Shown here in pieces: positions 24,017-32,353 of a DNA stretch of 64,000 nucleotides. Below the pieces are notes generated by a model. It was not told where the DNA came from and did not search any database. It saw only the letters and a program-made list of their open reading frames with translations. Location of the stretch: contig NZ_NPJG01000038.1 in NCBI RefSeq assembly GCF_002251245.1, positions 62,001-126,000 on the forward strand. Direction: 5' to 3'. A program made the position numbers and the translations under genes. The DNA is from Prevotella sp. P5-92. GTDB taxonomy: Bacteria; Bacteroidota; Bacteroidia; Bacteroidales; Bacteroidaceae. Position 1 is the stretch's first letter; every line of letters starts with the position of its first letter.

Positions 24017-25261
24017 TTATTCGTCACGCATGGCATCGACGGGCTTGATGCTCATGGCACGCCAGGCGGGAGCAAGACCGGCGAGACCGCCGAGGAAACT
24101 GAGCAGGAGAGTGGCGGCGATGGCAGTCCAGAAACCCACCTGGAAGTGGGCGCCGAGGATGCCGTCGGTGGTGTTGGCCAGTTCGATCAGCTCCAGGAGG
24201 CTGACGCCGAAGAGGATGCCGCTCATGCCCGCTACGGCTGTCAAGAGGATGCTCTCAGAGATGATCTGCGAGAGGATCATCCTTGGTGTTGCACCGATGG
24301 CGCGTCGTATGCCTATCTCTATGGTGCGCTCCTTCACGGTGACCATCATGATGTTTGAAACACCTATGGCGCCGGCGAGCAACGTGCCGATGCCTATGAG
24401 CCAGATGAGGAAGTTGACACCGTTGAACAGATTGTCGAGCATGGCAAAGAGCAGCTCGGTATTAAACAGGGTGATGGCTTTCTCGTCGGTAGGGTCAACC
24501 ATGTGGGCGCGGGCTATCACCGTGCGCATACGGTCGGTGATAGAGCTCATCACCACTCCTGGCTTTGCCGTGACGGCGAGGCTATGTATTTGGTCGCCAG
24601 AGTTGTATATTTTTTGGAAGAGGGTGTAAGGTATGGTGACGAGCTGGTCGGGACGGCCGTTGATACTGATGCCGTTGACCTTATAGTCCACACCTATCAC
24701 CTGATAGTAAGTGCCATCCACCCTGATGCGTTTCCCGCAAGGGTCGCCACCGCCGGGGAAGAGCTTCTTGTAAACCTCCTTGCCGATGACACACACCTTG
24801 CGCCCTAACTTGATGTCCATCTCGTTGAGGAATCGTCCGTAGTACATCATAGGCGGATTGATGGCAGGATAGTCGTAACTCACGCCCGAGACATTGGCCG
24901 AGAACGACTTGTCGTCAACCACGGCGTCTTTAGTGCCGCCAAACATGACAGGAGTGATCACATCCAGTTCAGGCACCTGCTGCCTCAGACGATCAATGTC
25001 TTTCTCCACCATCGAGAAGTAACGTCCCTTGCGGAAACCCTTGTAGGGCTTCGTCGTGTTTTGTGTCCACACCATGGCCGAATTGGTGGCGAAGCCAGCG
25101 AAATTCTTCTGTAGCATCTCCTTCAGCCCCTTGCCTCCTCCGATGAGGAAGATGAGCATGAACACGCCCCAGAACACTCCGAATCCCGTGAGGAACGACC
25201 TCGTCTTGTTGCGGGTGATGGTGTCGATAATCTCGCGATATGTGTCAATGTCAAACTTCAT
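24017..25261 (-). CDS. MacB/FtsX-type ABC permease 1
   Basis: A 414-residue permease. The start at 25261 (MKFDIDTYREIIDTITRNKT) is preferred over an in-frame start 24 codons upstream, which would add a basic tail and overlap the preceding gene. One transmembrane segment near the N-terminus (GFGVFWGVFMLIFLIGGGKG), a large periplasmic MacB_PCD domain, and three transmembrane segments at the C-terminus in an FtsX domain (IGVSNIMMVTVKERTIEIGI, then GIRRAIGATPRMI) give MacB topology. There is no ATPase domain; that is supplied by the gene at 26646-27350. It is paired with a second permease, so the transporter is probably a heterodimer. Confidence 0.93.
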   Translation of the reverse strand: MKFDIDTYREIIDTITRNKTRSFLTGFGVFWGVFMLIFLIGGGKGLKEMLQKNFAGFATNSAMVWTQNTTKPYKGFRKGRYFSMVEKDIDRLRQQVPELDVITPVMFGGTKDAVVDDKSFSANVSGVSYDYPAINPPMMYYGRFLNEMDIKLGRKVCVIGKEVYKKLFPGGGDPCGKRIRVDGTYYQVIGVDYKVNGISINGRPDQLVTIPYTLFQKIYNSGDQIHSLAVTAKPGVVMSSITDRMRTVIARAHMVDPTDEKAITLFNTELLFAMLDNLFNGVNFLIWLIGIGTLLAGAIGVSNIMMVTVKERTIEIGIRRAIGATPRMILSQIISESILLTAVAGMSGILFGVSLLELIELANTTDGILGAHFQVGFWTAIAATLLLSFLGGLAGLAPAWRAMSIKPVDAMRDE

Positions 25262-25322
25262 TTGTATTCTTTTCTTTCTACTTATACTTCCTACATTTCT
25301 TTTCTCTTTCCTTGCCTTGCCT

Positions 25323-26582
25323 TTATTCCGCACGAAGCGCTTCTATGGGTCTTACCCTTGCAGCCTTGACGGCAGGAATGAGCCCCGCTATGGTGCCAGC
25401 GACGATGATGACGAGCGTTGCCTGGATGCAGACGTCGAGTCCAACTGTTGGGTTGAGGAACATCGAGGCCTGGAAGAGCCCGGTATCAACCACCTCATGA
25501 CCTATCGTGGCATTCATATACTCGTTGACGCCTATGCCGCAGAGCATGCCTATATACCCAAACAAGGCGGTGGTGATGACGCTCTCGGTGATGATGAGCT
25601 TCAGGATGTGCCATGGTTTGGCGCCGATAGCCTTCCTCACTCCAAACTCGCGTGTGCGTTCCTTCACGGTGATAAGCATGATGTTTGACACGCCAACGAT
25701 GCCGCTGAGGAGCGTGAACAGACCTATTATCCATAATGCCGAGCGGATGATGGCAATGCCTGTCGTCATCTGGATATTGTCCATATAACGGTTCCAGATA
25801 TACATCGCCGACTCGTCGTCGGGAGCGGCATTATGCTGGATGTTGATATGTGCGCGGTAGTTTTTCTCAAACTCCTTGTTCTGTTCTTCGGTGACAAGGT
25901 TCTTGATCTCAAACTGGATGCTGCCCGCATCGTCGCCCTTGGCGTATATGGTCTTCAAGGTGGTATAGGGGATGAAAGCCGAGACACTCTGGTTCTGCTT
26001 GTCGTCCTTCACTATACCTATCACCTTGAAGGCCAGACCGTCAACCTTCACGTGACGGCCTATGAGAGAGAGATAATCAGTATCGAGTTCTTTTGCCTGT
26101 TCCTGCCAGAGAGCTATGACCTTGCGCTTCTCCTTCATGTCGATTTCGTTGACAAAACGTCCAGCCACCATCTCGCGCTTGTTGATCTCCGCGTCAGAAG
26201 GATAAACACCATTAAGGCTCTGTGCGGAGATATACTTCTCGCCCAACGATATGTTTATGCCGTTGACAGAGATCTCCGACCCAACCTTCATAGTGTTGTC
26301 GCTGAAGGTCTTCTCGGTGATAGCTACATCTGATTCCTTGAGTGGAGTGTATCGTCCTTCCTTCAAGCCCTTGAACGCTTTCGACGTTTGTCCGCTGAAT
26401 ATCTTCATCGAGTTGGCGAGATGGCGGTTCTGCTGGTCGAGCTGTGCGTTGATGAGCCCATTGCCAGCGCCGAGGAGGAATATCAGCATGAATATTCCCC
26501 ATGCCACCGCAAAGCCCGTGAGCGACGTGCGGAGCTTGTTGCGCTTGGCTGTGCTCCATATTTCTTTGAAGAGTTCAATCAT
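25323..26582 (-). CDS. MacB/FtsX-type ABC permease 2
   Basis: A 419-residue permease with the same plan as its neighbour: first membrane segment FAVAWGIFMLIFLLGAGNGL, large periplasmic domain, and C-terminal FtsX domain with SGIVGVSNIMLITVKERTRE and GVRKAIGAKPWHI. The start at 26582 (MIELFKEIWSTAKRNKLRTS) was chosen because the 18 codons before it are translated AGTTGACR tandem repeats. The gap to the next permease is 61 bases. It probably forms a heterodimer with permease 1 and works mechanically with the adaptor and TolC. Confidence 0.93.
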   Translation of the reverse strand: MIELFKEIWSTAKRNKLRTSLTGFAVAWGIFMLIFLLGAGNGLINAQLDQQNRHLANSMKIFSGQTSKAFKGLKEGRYTPLKESDVAITEKTFSDNTMKVGSEISVNGINISLGEKYISAQSLNGVYPSDAEINKREMVAGRFVNEIDMKEKRKVIALWQEQAKELDTDYLSLIGRHVKVDGLAFKVIGIVKDDKQNQSVSAFIPYTTLKTIYAKGDDAGSIQFEIKNLVTEEQNKEFEKNYRAHINIQHNAAPDDESAMYIWNRYMDNIQMTTGIAIIRSALWIIGLFTLLSGIVGVSNIMLITVKERTREFGVRKAIGAKPWHILKLIITESVITTALFGYIGMLCGIGVNEYMNATIGHEVVDTGLFQASMFLNPTVGLDVCIQATLVIIVAGTIAGLIPAVKAARVRPIEALRAE

Positions 26583-26595
26583 ATTGTTGTTGTTT

Positions 26596-26635
26596 AGTTG
26601 ACGAGTTGACAAGTTGACAAGTTGACGAGTTGACA
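26596..26635. repeat. Five tandem copies of the 8-bp unit AGTTGACR
   Basis: The 63-base gap between the ATPase and permease genes consists mostly of five copies of AGTTGACG/AGTTGACA. Any start codon called upstream of it would translate the repeat, so it marks the intergenic part. Confidence 0.85.
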
Positions 26636-26645
26636 ACTAATCCAC

Positions 26646-27350
26646 TTACTTAAATCCCCTATTCGCATGATGGTCGAAGTTTTCCTCGATTTTGCCTATG
26701 AGTCCGTCTTTGATATGAATAATCTTGTTGGTCTCGTTGGCCACGCCACCTTCGTGAGTGACCACGACGATGGTTATTCCCTCGTCGTGGTTGAGCTTCT
26801 TCAGAAGGTCCATCACCTCGACGCTGGTCTTCGAATCAAGGGCGCCGGTAGGTTCGTCGGCAAGGATGATCTGCGGCTTGGTAATGAGCGCACGCGCAAT
26901 GGCTACACGCTGCTTCTGTCCTCCAGACATCTCGTTGGGATAGTGGTTTGCCCACTGTGCCAAGCTCAGCCGGTCAAGATATTCCATGGCCATCTGGTGG
27001 CGTTTCTTTCTGCTTACGCCCTGGTAGAACAGTGGCAGTTCGACGTTTTCAACCGCCGTCTTAAACGGGATGAGGTTGAACGACTGGAAGATGAACCCTA
27101 TCATCTTGTTGCGGTATTCGGCTGCACGGCTTTCGCTGAGGTTCCATATTGGCACACCATTGAGCAGGTATTCGCCAGAGTCGTAGTTGTCAAGAATGCC
27201 TAAGATATTCAGCAGGGTGGATTTTCCCGAACCCGATGCACCCATGATGGAGACAAACTCCCCCTTCTCGATGTCGAGGTTGATGCCCTTGAGCACGTGA
27301 AGCGGCTGTGCTCCCTGATATGTCTTGTTAATGTCTTTAAGATGAATCAT
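26646..27350 (-). CDS. LolD/MacB-type ABC transporter ATP-binding protein
   Basis: A 234-residue ATPase. Walker A GASGSGKST (37-45), Q-loop in FIFQSFNLIPF, signature MSGGQKQRVAIARAL and Walker B with LADEPTGALDS, followed by the switch His in VVVTHEGG, are all intact. The TGALDS form is typical of the LolD/MacB class, which drives FtsX-type permeases. The two permeases, adaptor and TolC follow on the same strand. Confidence 0.95.
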   Translation of the reverse strand: MIHLKDINKTYQGAQPLHVLKGINLDIEKGEFVSIMGASGSGKSTLLNILGILDNYDSGEYLLNGVPIWNLSESRAAEYRNKMIGFIFQSFNLIPFKTAVENVELPLFYQGVSRKKRHQMAMEYLDRLSLAQWANHYPNEMSGGQKQRVAIARALITKPQIILADEPTGALDSKTSVEVMDLLKKLNHDEGITIVVVTHEGGVANETNKIIHIKDGLIGKIEENFDHHANRGFK

Positions 27351-27433
27351 AATCTTTTGTTTTTATCCTTGGACGCTGCATCACTTGAAAAAGCTGCAAA
27401 AAGAAGTGATAAAAATGGTTAAAACGAACGCCG

Positions 27434-27784
27434 CTACTGTTGCCATGCTTTATTGATATCGTCAATGGAAATGCCTAACAGCTGCATCTGTCTGAACAGT
27501 TCGGGCAGCGTCTGCTTCATAAATTCCTGCTTGCGAGCCTTGCGTATCTCTTGGCTTGCGCCTGCCGTGACGAAGTATCCAAGGCCACGCTTGTTGTAGA
27601 TGATGCCGTCGCGCGCCAGTTGGTCGTATGCCTTTACGGCGGTGTTGGTGTTCACTTGTAGCATTACCGCGTATTCGCGCACGCTGGGTATTCGGTCGTC
27701 GTCCTTGTAGGTGCCGGCGATGATCTCGTCACACAGCCGGTCGGCCATCTGGATATATATTGCCTTGTCGTTGCTGAAATTCAT
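27434..27784 (-). CDS. GntR-family regulator, short YtrA type
   Basis: A 116-residue repressor-type protein. Residues about 10-75 are a winged helix-turn-helix (RIPSVREYAVMLQVNTNTAV). The C-terminus is a short helical tail (76-116), too small for a sugar or amino-acid binding domain, as in YtrA proteins that control ABC exporters. It lies between two ABC modules on one strand, 14 bases before the start side of the membrane protein gene and 83 before the LolD-type ATPase gene, so it probably controls one or both. The inducer is unknown. Confidence 0.9.
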   Translation of the reverse strand: MNFSNDKAIYIQMADRLCDEIIAGTYKDDDRIPSVREYAVMLQVNTNTAVKAYDQLARDGIIYNKRGLGYFVTAGASQEIRKARKQEFMKQTLPELFRQMQLLGISIDDINKAWQQ

Positions 27785-27797
27785 GTCTTTGAGTGTG

Positions 27798-28649
27798 TTA
27801 AATGTTCAACCATTTGTTGTTTATTACCTGCATGCGGCAGAATAACTTATAGCTACCCCAATACAAGAGTGCGCTGAGTGCCCACGAGAGAATGACGCCT
27901 GTCCAGAAGAAATAGTGATAGTTGTACTCGGTTATGTTGCTGAAGATGAGCGACATATAGTCGAAAACATTAATGTTGATAAATATCAGGAGGAAACCTA
28001 ATACAAACTGTGTACAGAGCGTGAAAAGCCATGCGTTGCGGCGGTAGAGAGTGCCACAGAACACCCAGAACGAGTTGACGTGGATGCACACCGTGATGAA
28101 GCCAACATAGAGATAGATCATCTGGAATTCAATGCCGTTGACATTAAAGTTATTGTCCTCCGGACTGAAAAGCCAGGCGATGACCGATTTGGCAAAGCCT
28201 CCTTCAAGTATGGCGAGAGAGAACAGATACTGCATGATATCGGCAAAGATAAGGCTGACGCAGAGGCAAAGGAAATAACCTATGGTGACATGGAGGTAAC
28301 GCGCGAGATACTTCTCAAGGTTTGACGACGGCTGCATCAGATATGCTATGCGCTGCTGCTTGTTTCTCATATTCATGAAGATGAACGAGGCGCCTAAGGT
28401 GAGCGAGAAGAACAGGGTCATCACAGCCATGCCTCCCAGACTATGCATGAGGTGGTAGAAGATATACTCTCTGTCCGCAAGGCTCTGACTGTTGAAACCG
28501 TGCATCTTCAGCGAGAGAATGTTGATGCAGAACAGGAAGGTGAGTGCTATTGCTACTCCCACGGTGCAGCGTATGTAGTCTTTCTTTTCGGTCAATGTCT
28601 CCCACTTGGTGAGGAGGATGAATCTATTGAGATTGAATGTTGTGCTCAT
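27798..28649 (-). CDS. Multi-pass membrane protein, probable ABC permease partner
   Basis: A 283-residue protein with six predicted membrane segments, for example VGVAIALTFLFCINILSL, MAVMTLFFSLTLGASFIF and LCTQFVLGFLLIFININV. No family motif was recognised. It follows the ABC ATPase gene (28655-29464) by five bases and precedes the YtrA-type regulator by 13, the standard place of an ABC-2-like permease in such operons. Function as the membrane half of that transporter is inferred from context. Confidence 0.8.
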   Translation of the reverse strand: MSTTFNLNRFILLTKWETLTEKKDYIRCTVGVAIALTFLFCINILSLKMHGFNSQSLADREYIFYHLMHSLGGMAVMTLFFSLTLGASFIFMNMRNKQQRIAYLMQPSSNLEKYLARYLHVTIGYFLCLCVSLIFADIMQYLFSLAILEGGFAKSVIAWLFSPEDNNFNVNGIEFQMIYLYVGFITVCIHVNSFWVFCGTLYRRNAWLFTLCTQFVLGFLLIFININVFDYMSLIFSNITEYNYHYFFWTGVILSWALSALLYWGSYKLFCRMQVINNKWLNI

Positions 28650-28654
28650 ATAGT

Positions 28655-29464
28655 TTATTTGTTTATATAGTTGAACAATAATTCGAGGTTGATGGGGGTC
28701 TCTTGGTCGTCGGCCTCGCGCTTGGAGATGACGGCGTTGCCTTGGAGCGATGGCTCGGCGTAGATCACCGTGTCGTCCATCTCCTGTGGCAGGCGGTACT
28801 CAAACTTGTATTTCTCGCAAATCTCTGCGGTCGAGGAGTTGAGGAGGAGTTGGCTCTCGTTGAGTATGAGTATATGGTCGAGAAGAGATTCTACATCGTG
28901 AACCTGATGGGTGGAGATGATTAGCGTGCGGTCGTTGGTCATATTGTTTGCCACCACACGACGGAATTGACTCTTCGAGGGAATGTCGAGTCCGTTTGTC
29001 GGTTCGTCCATGAGAAGGTAGCGGGTGCCTGCGGCAAGGGCGAAACTCATAAACACCTTCTTTTTCTGACCCATTGAGAGCTCGTTGAGCTTAAGAGATG
29101 TGGGCAACTCGAAGTCTTTTAGGCAGCTGTCGAGCACCTCACGACTGAAGTTCGGATAGAATGGCTGGTTGATCTTTACGTAAGTGTCGAGGCTGACGGC
29201 TGGCAACTCAAACTCTTCTGGCACGATAAACACCTCTTTGAGTGTGTCAGCCTGGCGTGTTGTTGCTACCGTACCGTCCATGACTACGTTGCCTTTTGAG
29301 GGACGGAGAAGGCCGCTGATGAGATAGAGCAAGGTCGATTTTCCTGTGCCGTTCTTCCCGAGCAGTCCGTAAATGTTGTTGGCTTCGAGCGTCATGTTGA
29401 ATCCGTCAAACACGTTGCGCTTTGTGCCAGGATATTTGAATGTGATGTTATTTACCTGTATCAT
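28655..29464 (-). CDS. ABC transporter ATP-binding protein
   Basis: A 269-residue ATPase with Walker A GKNGTGKST (36-44), signature LSMGQKKKV, Walker B and D-loop YLLMDEPTNGLD, and switch His in IISTHQVHD. The form is that of ABC-2 exporters. It heads the run ATPase, membrane protein, GntR regulator, then the MacB-like module. The leader upstream contains five 25-bp repeats (29471-29595). Confidence 0.93.
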   Translation of the reverse strand: MIQVNNITFKYPGTKRNVFDGFNMTLEANNIYGLLGKNGTGKSTLLYLISGLLRPSKGNVVMDGTVATTRQADTLKEVFIVPEEFELPAVSLDTYVKINQPFYPNFSREVLDSCLKDFELPTSLKLNELSMGQKKKVFMSFALAAGTRYLLMDEPTNGLDIPSKSQFRRVVANNMTNDRTLIISTHQVHDVESLLDHILILNESQLLLNSSTAEICEKYKFEYRLPQEMDDTVIYAEPSLQGNAVISKREADDQETPINLELLFNYINK

Positions 29465-29470
29465 TGTCGT

Positions 29471-29595
29471 TAATTTAATAATTGTTGTATGTCGTTAATT
29501 TAATAATTGTTGTATGTCGTTTCTTTAATAATTGTTGTATGTCGTTTCTTTAATAATTGTTGTATGATGTTTCTTTAATGATTGTTGTATGATGT
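29471..29595. repeat. Five tandem 25-bp repeats
   Basis: Unit TAATTTAATAATTGTTGTAT plus GTCGT, with the later copies drifting to TTCTTTAAT. The array sits directly upstream of the ABC ATPase start codon, so it would lie in that gene's leader. Confidence 0.9.
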
Positions 29596-29700
29596 TTCTT
29601 ACATAGAACAACTTTCCAAACCGTTTACCTTTTTTAATATTCGTCGCTATAATATTGAACAGCTTTCCCAAATTGTTGTATTATATATTCGTCGTGATTC

Positions 29701-29833
29701 TCAAAGTCGTTTTCAATATTTCAAAGTCGTTTTCGATATTTCAAAGTCGTTTTCGATATTTCAAAATCGTTTTCGATATTTCAAAATCGTTTTCGATATT
29801 TCAAAGTCGTTTTCGATATTTCAAAGTCGTTTC
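29701..29833. repeat. 6.7 tandem 20-bp repeats
   Basis: Unit TCAAAGTCGTTTTCGATATT, copies beginning every 20 bases from 29701 to 29821, with one A/G variant shared by two adjacent copies. No spacers lie between units, so this is not a CRISPR array. Confidence 0.92.
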
Positions 29834-29850
29834 CTATAGCGATTGAAGAG

Positions 29851-30336
29851 TTACTCCATTGTCATGAGCTTGTTTGTGTCAGGCATAATGACGAGAGTGT
29901 TTTGTGCCAAAATATAATCGCCTGTCTGGTTGTCTTTCTTGTAATCGATAACTGCTACGACATGATTCATGATGATGGTGTAGTGACTGTATTCCTTAGC
30001 TTCGGCATAGTCGTTGCTTGACTCGTCCCAGAAGCGCTTCTCTACAGTATAACCCTCGACAGAGTAGCTGTAGCAAAGACAACTATACTTCTCCCAGGTC
30101 TGCTTCCTTTTGTTCCATTTCAGCGTTTCGCGCATCAGAAGACGATCTTGCTCGTCGTAAGTATATATACGCTTGATGTGAGCAGAGAGTACATTGTCGT
30201 TATTCTTATATACCTCAATGGCTGATATGCGGTTGTCTTCCATTTCTGCATTGTAGCAGAATTTGTTGTTTTCTACGTCAGTTGTCAAGTTCATGAACAT
30301 TGACATGATGGTTGGGGCAGTGATAATTGCATTCAT
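29851..30336 (-). CDS. DUF3836-family protein
   Basis: A 161-residue protein resembling DUF3836, a family of unknown function in Bacteroides and Prevotella. The body has alternating strands with repeated Tyr (RIYTYDEQDRLLMRETLKWN, CLCYSYSVEGYTVEKRFW). Family members normally have a signal peptide; the N-terminus here (MNAIITAPTIMSMFMNLTTD) is a poor one, so the start may be wrong or the signal damaged. It has its own consensus promoter at 30509-30540. Repeat arrays flank it on both sides. Confidence 0.7.
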   Translation of the reverse strand: MNAIITAPTIMSMFMNLTTDVENNKFCYNAEMEDNRISAIEVYKNNDNVLSAHIKRIYTYDEQDRLLMRETLKWNKRKQTWEKYSCLCYSYSVEGYTVEKRFWDESSNDYAEAKEYSHYTIIMNHVVAVIDYKKDNQTGDYILAQNTLVIMPDTNKLMTME

Positions 30337-30350
30337 AATTCTTATTTTTT

Positions 30351-30457
30351 TATTGTTTATACTCTTTTTTATTTATTGTTTATACTCTTTTTTATTTATT
30401 GTTTATACTCCTTTCTTTTATTGTTTATACTCCTTTCTTTATTCTTTATACTCTTTA
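30351..30457. repeat. Five imperfect 21-23 bp tandem repeats
   Basis: Unit TATTGTTTATACTCTTTTTT plus two to three bases, starts near 30351, 30374, 30397, 30419 and 30440. It lies in the predicted 5' leader of the DUF3836 gene. Confidence 0.85.
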
Positions 30458-30508
30458 TTTGTATTGCAGTTTATTGCTGTAGTAGTGTACTACTTTAATA
30501 GAACACTG

Positions 30509-30540
30509 CAAAGGTAGTGCATTCCTGAATACCCTCCAAA
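30509..30540 (-). promoter_or_regulatory. Promoter of the DUF3836 gene
   Basis: Minus-strand TTTG (30537-30540), 20 bases, then TACCTTTG (30509-30516). A full match to the Bacteroidota consensus. The leader would be about 165 bases and include the 21-23 bp repeat array. Confidence 0.75.
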
Positions 30541-30613
30541 TATTTCGGCAACTTTTTTTCAACTTTAACATATTGTTAACATTTTCACCTTATATTATAT
30601 ACATGGCTCTATT

Positions 30614-30822
30614 TCTGGAATCCCAGGAATATCCGGATACTCCGGAATATCTGACTCATTCCGGATAGCCCGGATATATCCGGAAACTCCGGAACCCCTG
30701 GATATATCCGGAAACTCCGGAATCCCTGGAAACTCCGTAAACTCTAGTCCCCCGGAATATCTGGAATCTCCAGAATATCCGGCTCACCCGGAAATCCCAG
30801 AAATACCAGTCTCCCCTGGGAA
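30614..30822. repeat. Degenerate 9-bp repeats of the CCGGAAnnT type
   Basis: A 200-base GC-richer stretch made of units such as GGAATATCC, GGATACTCC, GGAAACTCC and GGAATCCCT, with a period near 9 bases and some 10-base steps. Both strands carry long low-complexity frames that I do not consider genes. The composition contrasts with the AT-rich sequence around it. Confidence 0.8.
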
Positions 30823-30876
30823 AACACTCTTTCCCCAAAACGCAAAATACAATATTCAGAAAAAGATGACGAAATA

Positions 30877-30908
30877 TTTGGTAGTTTCAGATATTATAGT
30901 TACTTTTG
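30877..30908 (+). promoter_or_regulatory. Promoter of the DUF2264 gene
   Basis: TTTG (30877-30880), 20 bases, then TACTTTTG (30901-30908). A full consensus match 28 bases before the ATG at 30936. Confidence 0.75.
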
Positions 30909-30935
30909 TTGCCAACAAAAAATATTCAAGCAAAA

Positions 30936-32201
30936 ATGAAACGACTCACAACAATCACCATCGCACTTGTAGTGCTATTATCACCTGTCTTCGCAGCAAA
31001 GAAATCAAAGAAGACAACAGAGACTGACCGCCAATATTGGTGCCGACTCGCCTATACAATGGCTCAGCCTGTTCTCGAAAATATGGCAAAGGGAGAACTG
31101 CAGAAAAATATGCAGACAGAATTTAGCCCTTCCTTTGATTCTCGTGACAGAAGAGTGGTATATATGGAGACTTTTGGCAGATTAATGGCAGGCATTGCCC
31201 CTTGGCTCACTCTGCCTGATGACGATACAACAGAAGGGCAACAACGCAGACAACTGCGCCAATGGGCATTGGCAAGCTACAAAAATAGTGTCGATCCGCA
31301 GTCGGCTGATTACCTCTGTTGGGGTATAGCTGGACAGAATCTCGTCGATGCTGCATACATCGCCGAGAGTTTCCTTCGTGGGTTTGACCAGCTGTGGCTT
31401 TCACTTGACGATACCACGAAACAACGTTATATAAATGAATTTCAAAAGTTGCGTTCTATCGACCCTCCTTATACTAACTGGTTTCTTTTCTCCTCGATAA
31501 TAGAGAGCTTTCTTGCTAAGGCAGGTGCTCAGTACGATGAGTTTAGAGTTAATACCGCATGCAGGAAGGTAGAAGAATGGTATATAGGTGATGGGTGGTA
31601 TGCTGATGGGCCTGTCTTTGCTTTCGACTACTATACAAGCTATGTGTTTCACGCGATGTATCTTGAGACACTACAAGCTATGGTTGACGCCAAGGCAAAC
31701 ACACGACTCGACTATAAGAAATATCATGAGCGAGCACTGAAACGGGCACAGAAGTTTGCCATCATTCTCGAAAGGTTTATTTCGCCTGAAGGAACATTCC
31801 CTGTAATAGGACGCTCGACGCCATACCGACTGGCTGCCATGCAACCGCTCGCACTCGTGGCATGGTATCAAAAACTGCCTAAGGACCTGAGTAACGGACA
31901 GATACGAGCCGCATTGACAAAGGTGATGCACCGTATGTTCGACATACAACAGAACTATAACGAGGGCGGATTCCTTACCATAGGATTCTGTGGCTCACAA
32001 CCAGAAACCGCTGATTGGTACACAAACAACGGCTCGCTCTACATGACATCGCTCGCATTCATGCCACTCGGACTCCCTGCTGACCACGACTTCTGGACGT
32101 CAGCACCTGAACCATGGACACAAGTGAAAGCGTGGGGTGGCAAACCTTTCCCGAAAGACCATCGCTGGGCAGACGACATACAGACAAAAGATAAGTGGTA
32201 A
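30936..32201 (+). CDS. DUF2264 domain protein (GH154-like), secreted
   Basis: A 421-residue protein with signal peptide (MKRLTTITIALVVLLSPVFA) and a full-length DUF2264 domain, an alpha-helical fold. Family members have been placed in glycoside hydrolase family GH154, with uronidase activity reported for some. Typical segments are MAGIAPWLTLPDD, NWFLFSSIIESFLAK, YGDGWYADGPVFAFDYYTSY-like sequence (GDGWYADGPVFAFDYYTS) and FPVIGRSTPYR. The start at 30936 follows a consensus promoter; a TTG 30 bases upstream lies inside the promoter and is rejected. It stands alone, with a MATE gene 152 bases downstream. The sugar substrate cannot be read from context. Confidence 0.85.
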   Translation: MKRLTTITIALVVLLSPVFAAKKSKKTTETDRQYWCRLAYTMAQPVLENMAKGELQKNMQTEFSPSFDSRDRRVVYMETFGRLMAGIAPWLTLPDDDTTEGQQRRQLRQWALASYKNSVDPQSADYLCWGIAGQNLVDAAYIAESFLRGFDQLWLSLDDTTKQRYINEFQKLRSIDPPYTNWFLFSSIIESFLAKAGAQYDEFRVNTACRKVEEWYIGDGWYADGPVFAFDYYTSYVFHAMYLETLQAMVDAKANTRLDYKKYHERALKRAQKFAIILERFISPEGTFPVIGRSTPYRLAAMQPLALVAWYQKLPKDLSNGQIRAALTKVMHRMFDIQQNYNEGGFLTIGFCGSQPETADWYTNNGSLYMTSLAFMPLGLPADHDFWTSAPEPWTQVKAWGGKPFPKDHRWADDIQTKDKW

Positions 32202-32240
32202 TATGAGCTATCAATAGATAGATAAATGAAAAGAATCCAA

Positions 32241-32303
32241 CGTTTTCGTTAAGCCAGATGAGCAATGATGAGCTTGCGCAGTCATTGCCATGGCGAGAAA
32301 ACG
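32241..32303 (+). terminator. Nested stem-loop after the DUF2264 gene
   Basis: CGTTTTC (32241-32247) pairs with GAAAACG (32297-32303), enclosing GCAATGA/TCATTGC (32262-32268 with 32282-32288). There is no U-run, so this may be a weak terminator or an mRNA-protecting structure. Confidence 0.35.
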
Positions 32304-32353
32304 AAGGCTGAAAATGAACGTATTATATAGTATTAGTAAAGAAAAAGATTGCA

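Larger units (their letters stand above)
29465..29850. other. 386-base repeat-filled gap
   Basis: No gene was seen. It consists mainly of two unrelated tandem arrays, 25-bp units (29471-29595) and 20-bp units (29701-29833), between the DUF3836 gene and the ABC ATPase gene, both on the minus strand. Confidence 0.7.
30337..30935. other. 599-base gap with repeats and two divergent promoters
   Basis: No gene was seen. It contains the 21-23 bp array (30351-30457), the promoter of DUF3836 (30509-30540), the CCGGAA-type 9-bp array (30614-30822) and the promoter of the DUF2264 gene (30877-30908). Confidence 0.65.

Noticed and set aside
29701-29833. CRISPR array
   Set aside because: The 20-bp units are directly adjacent with no variable spacers, and no cas genes are present.
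30656-30838. Small minus-strand protein over the CCGGAA repeats
   Set aside because: The translation is a low-complexity product of the 9-bp repeats.
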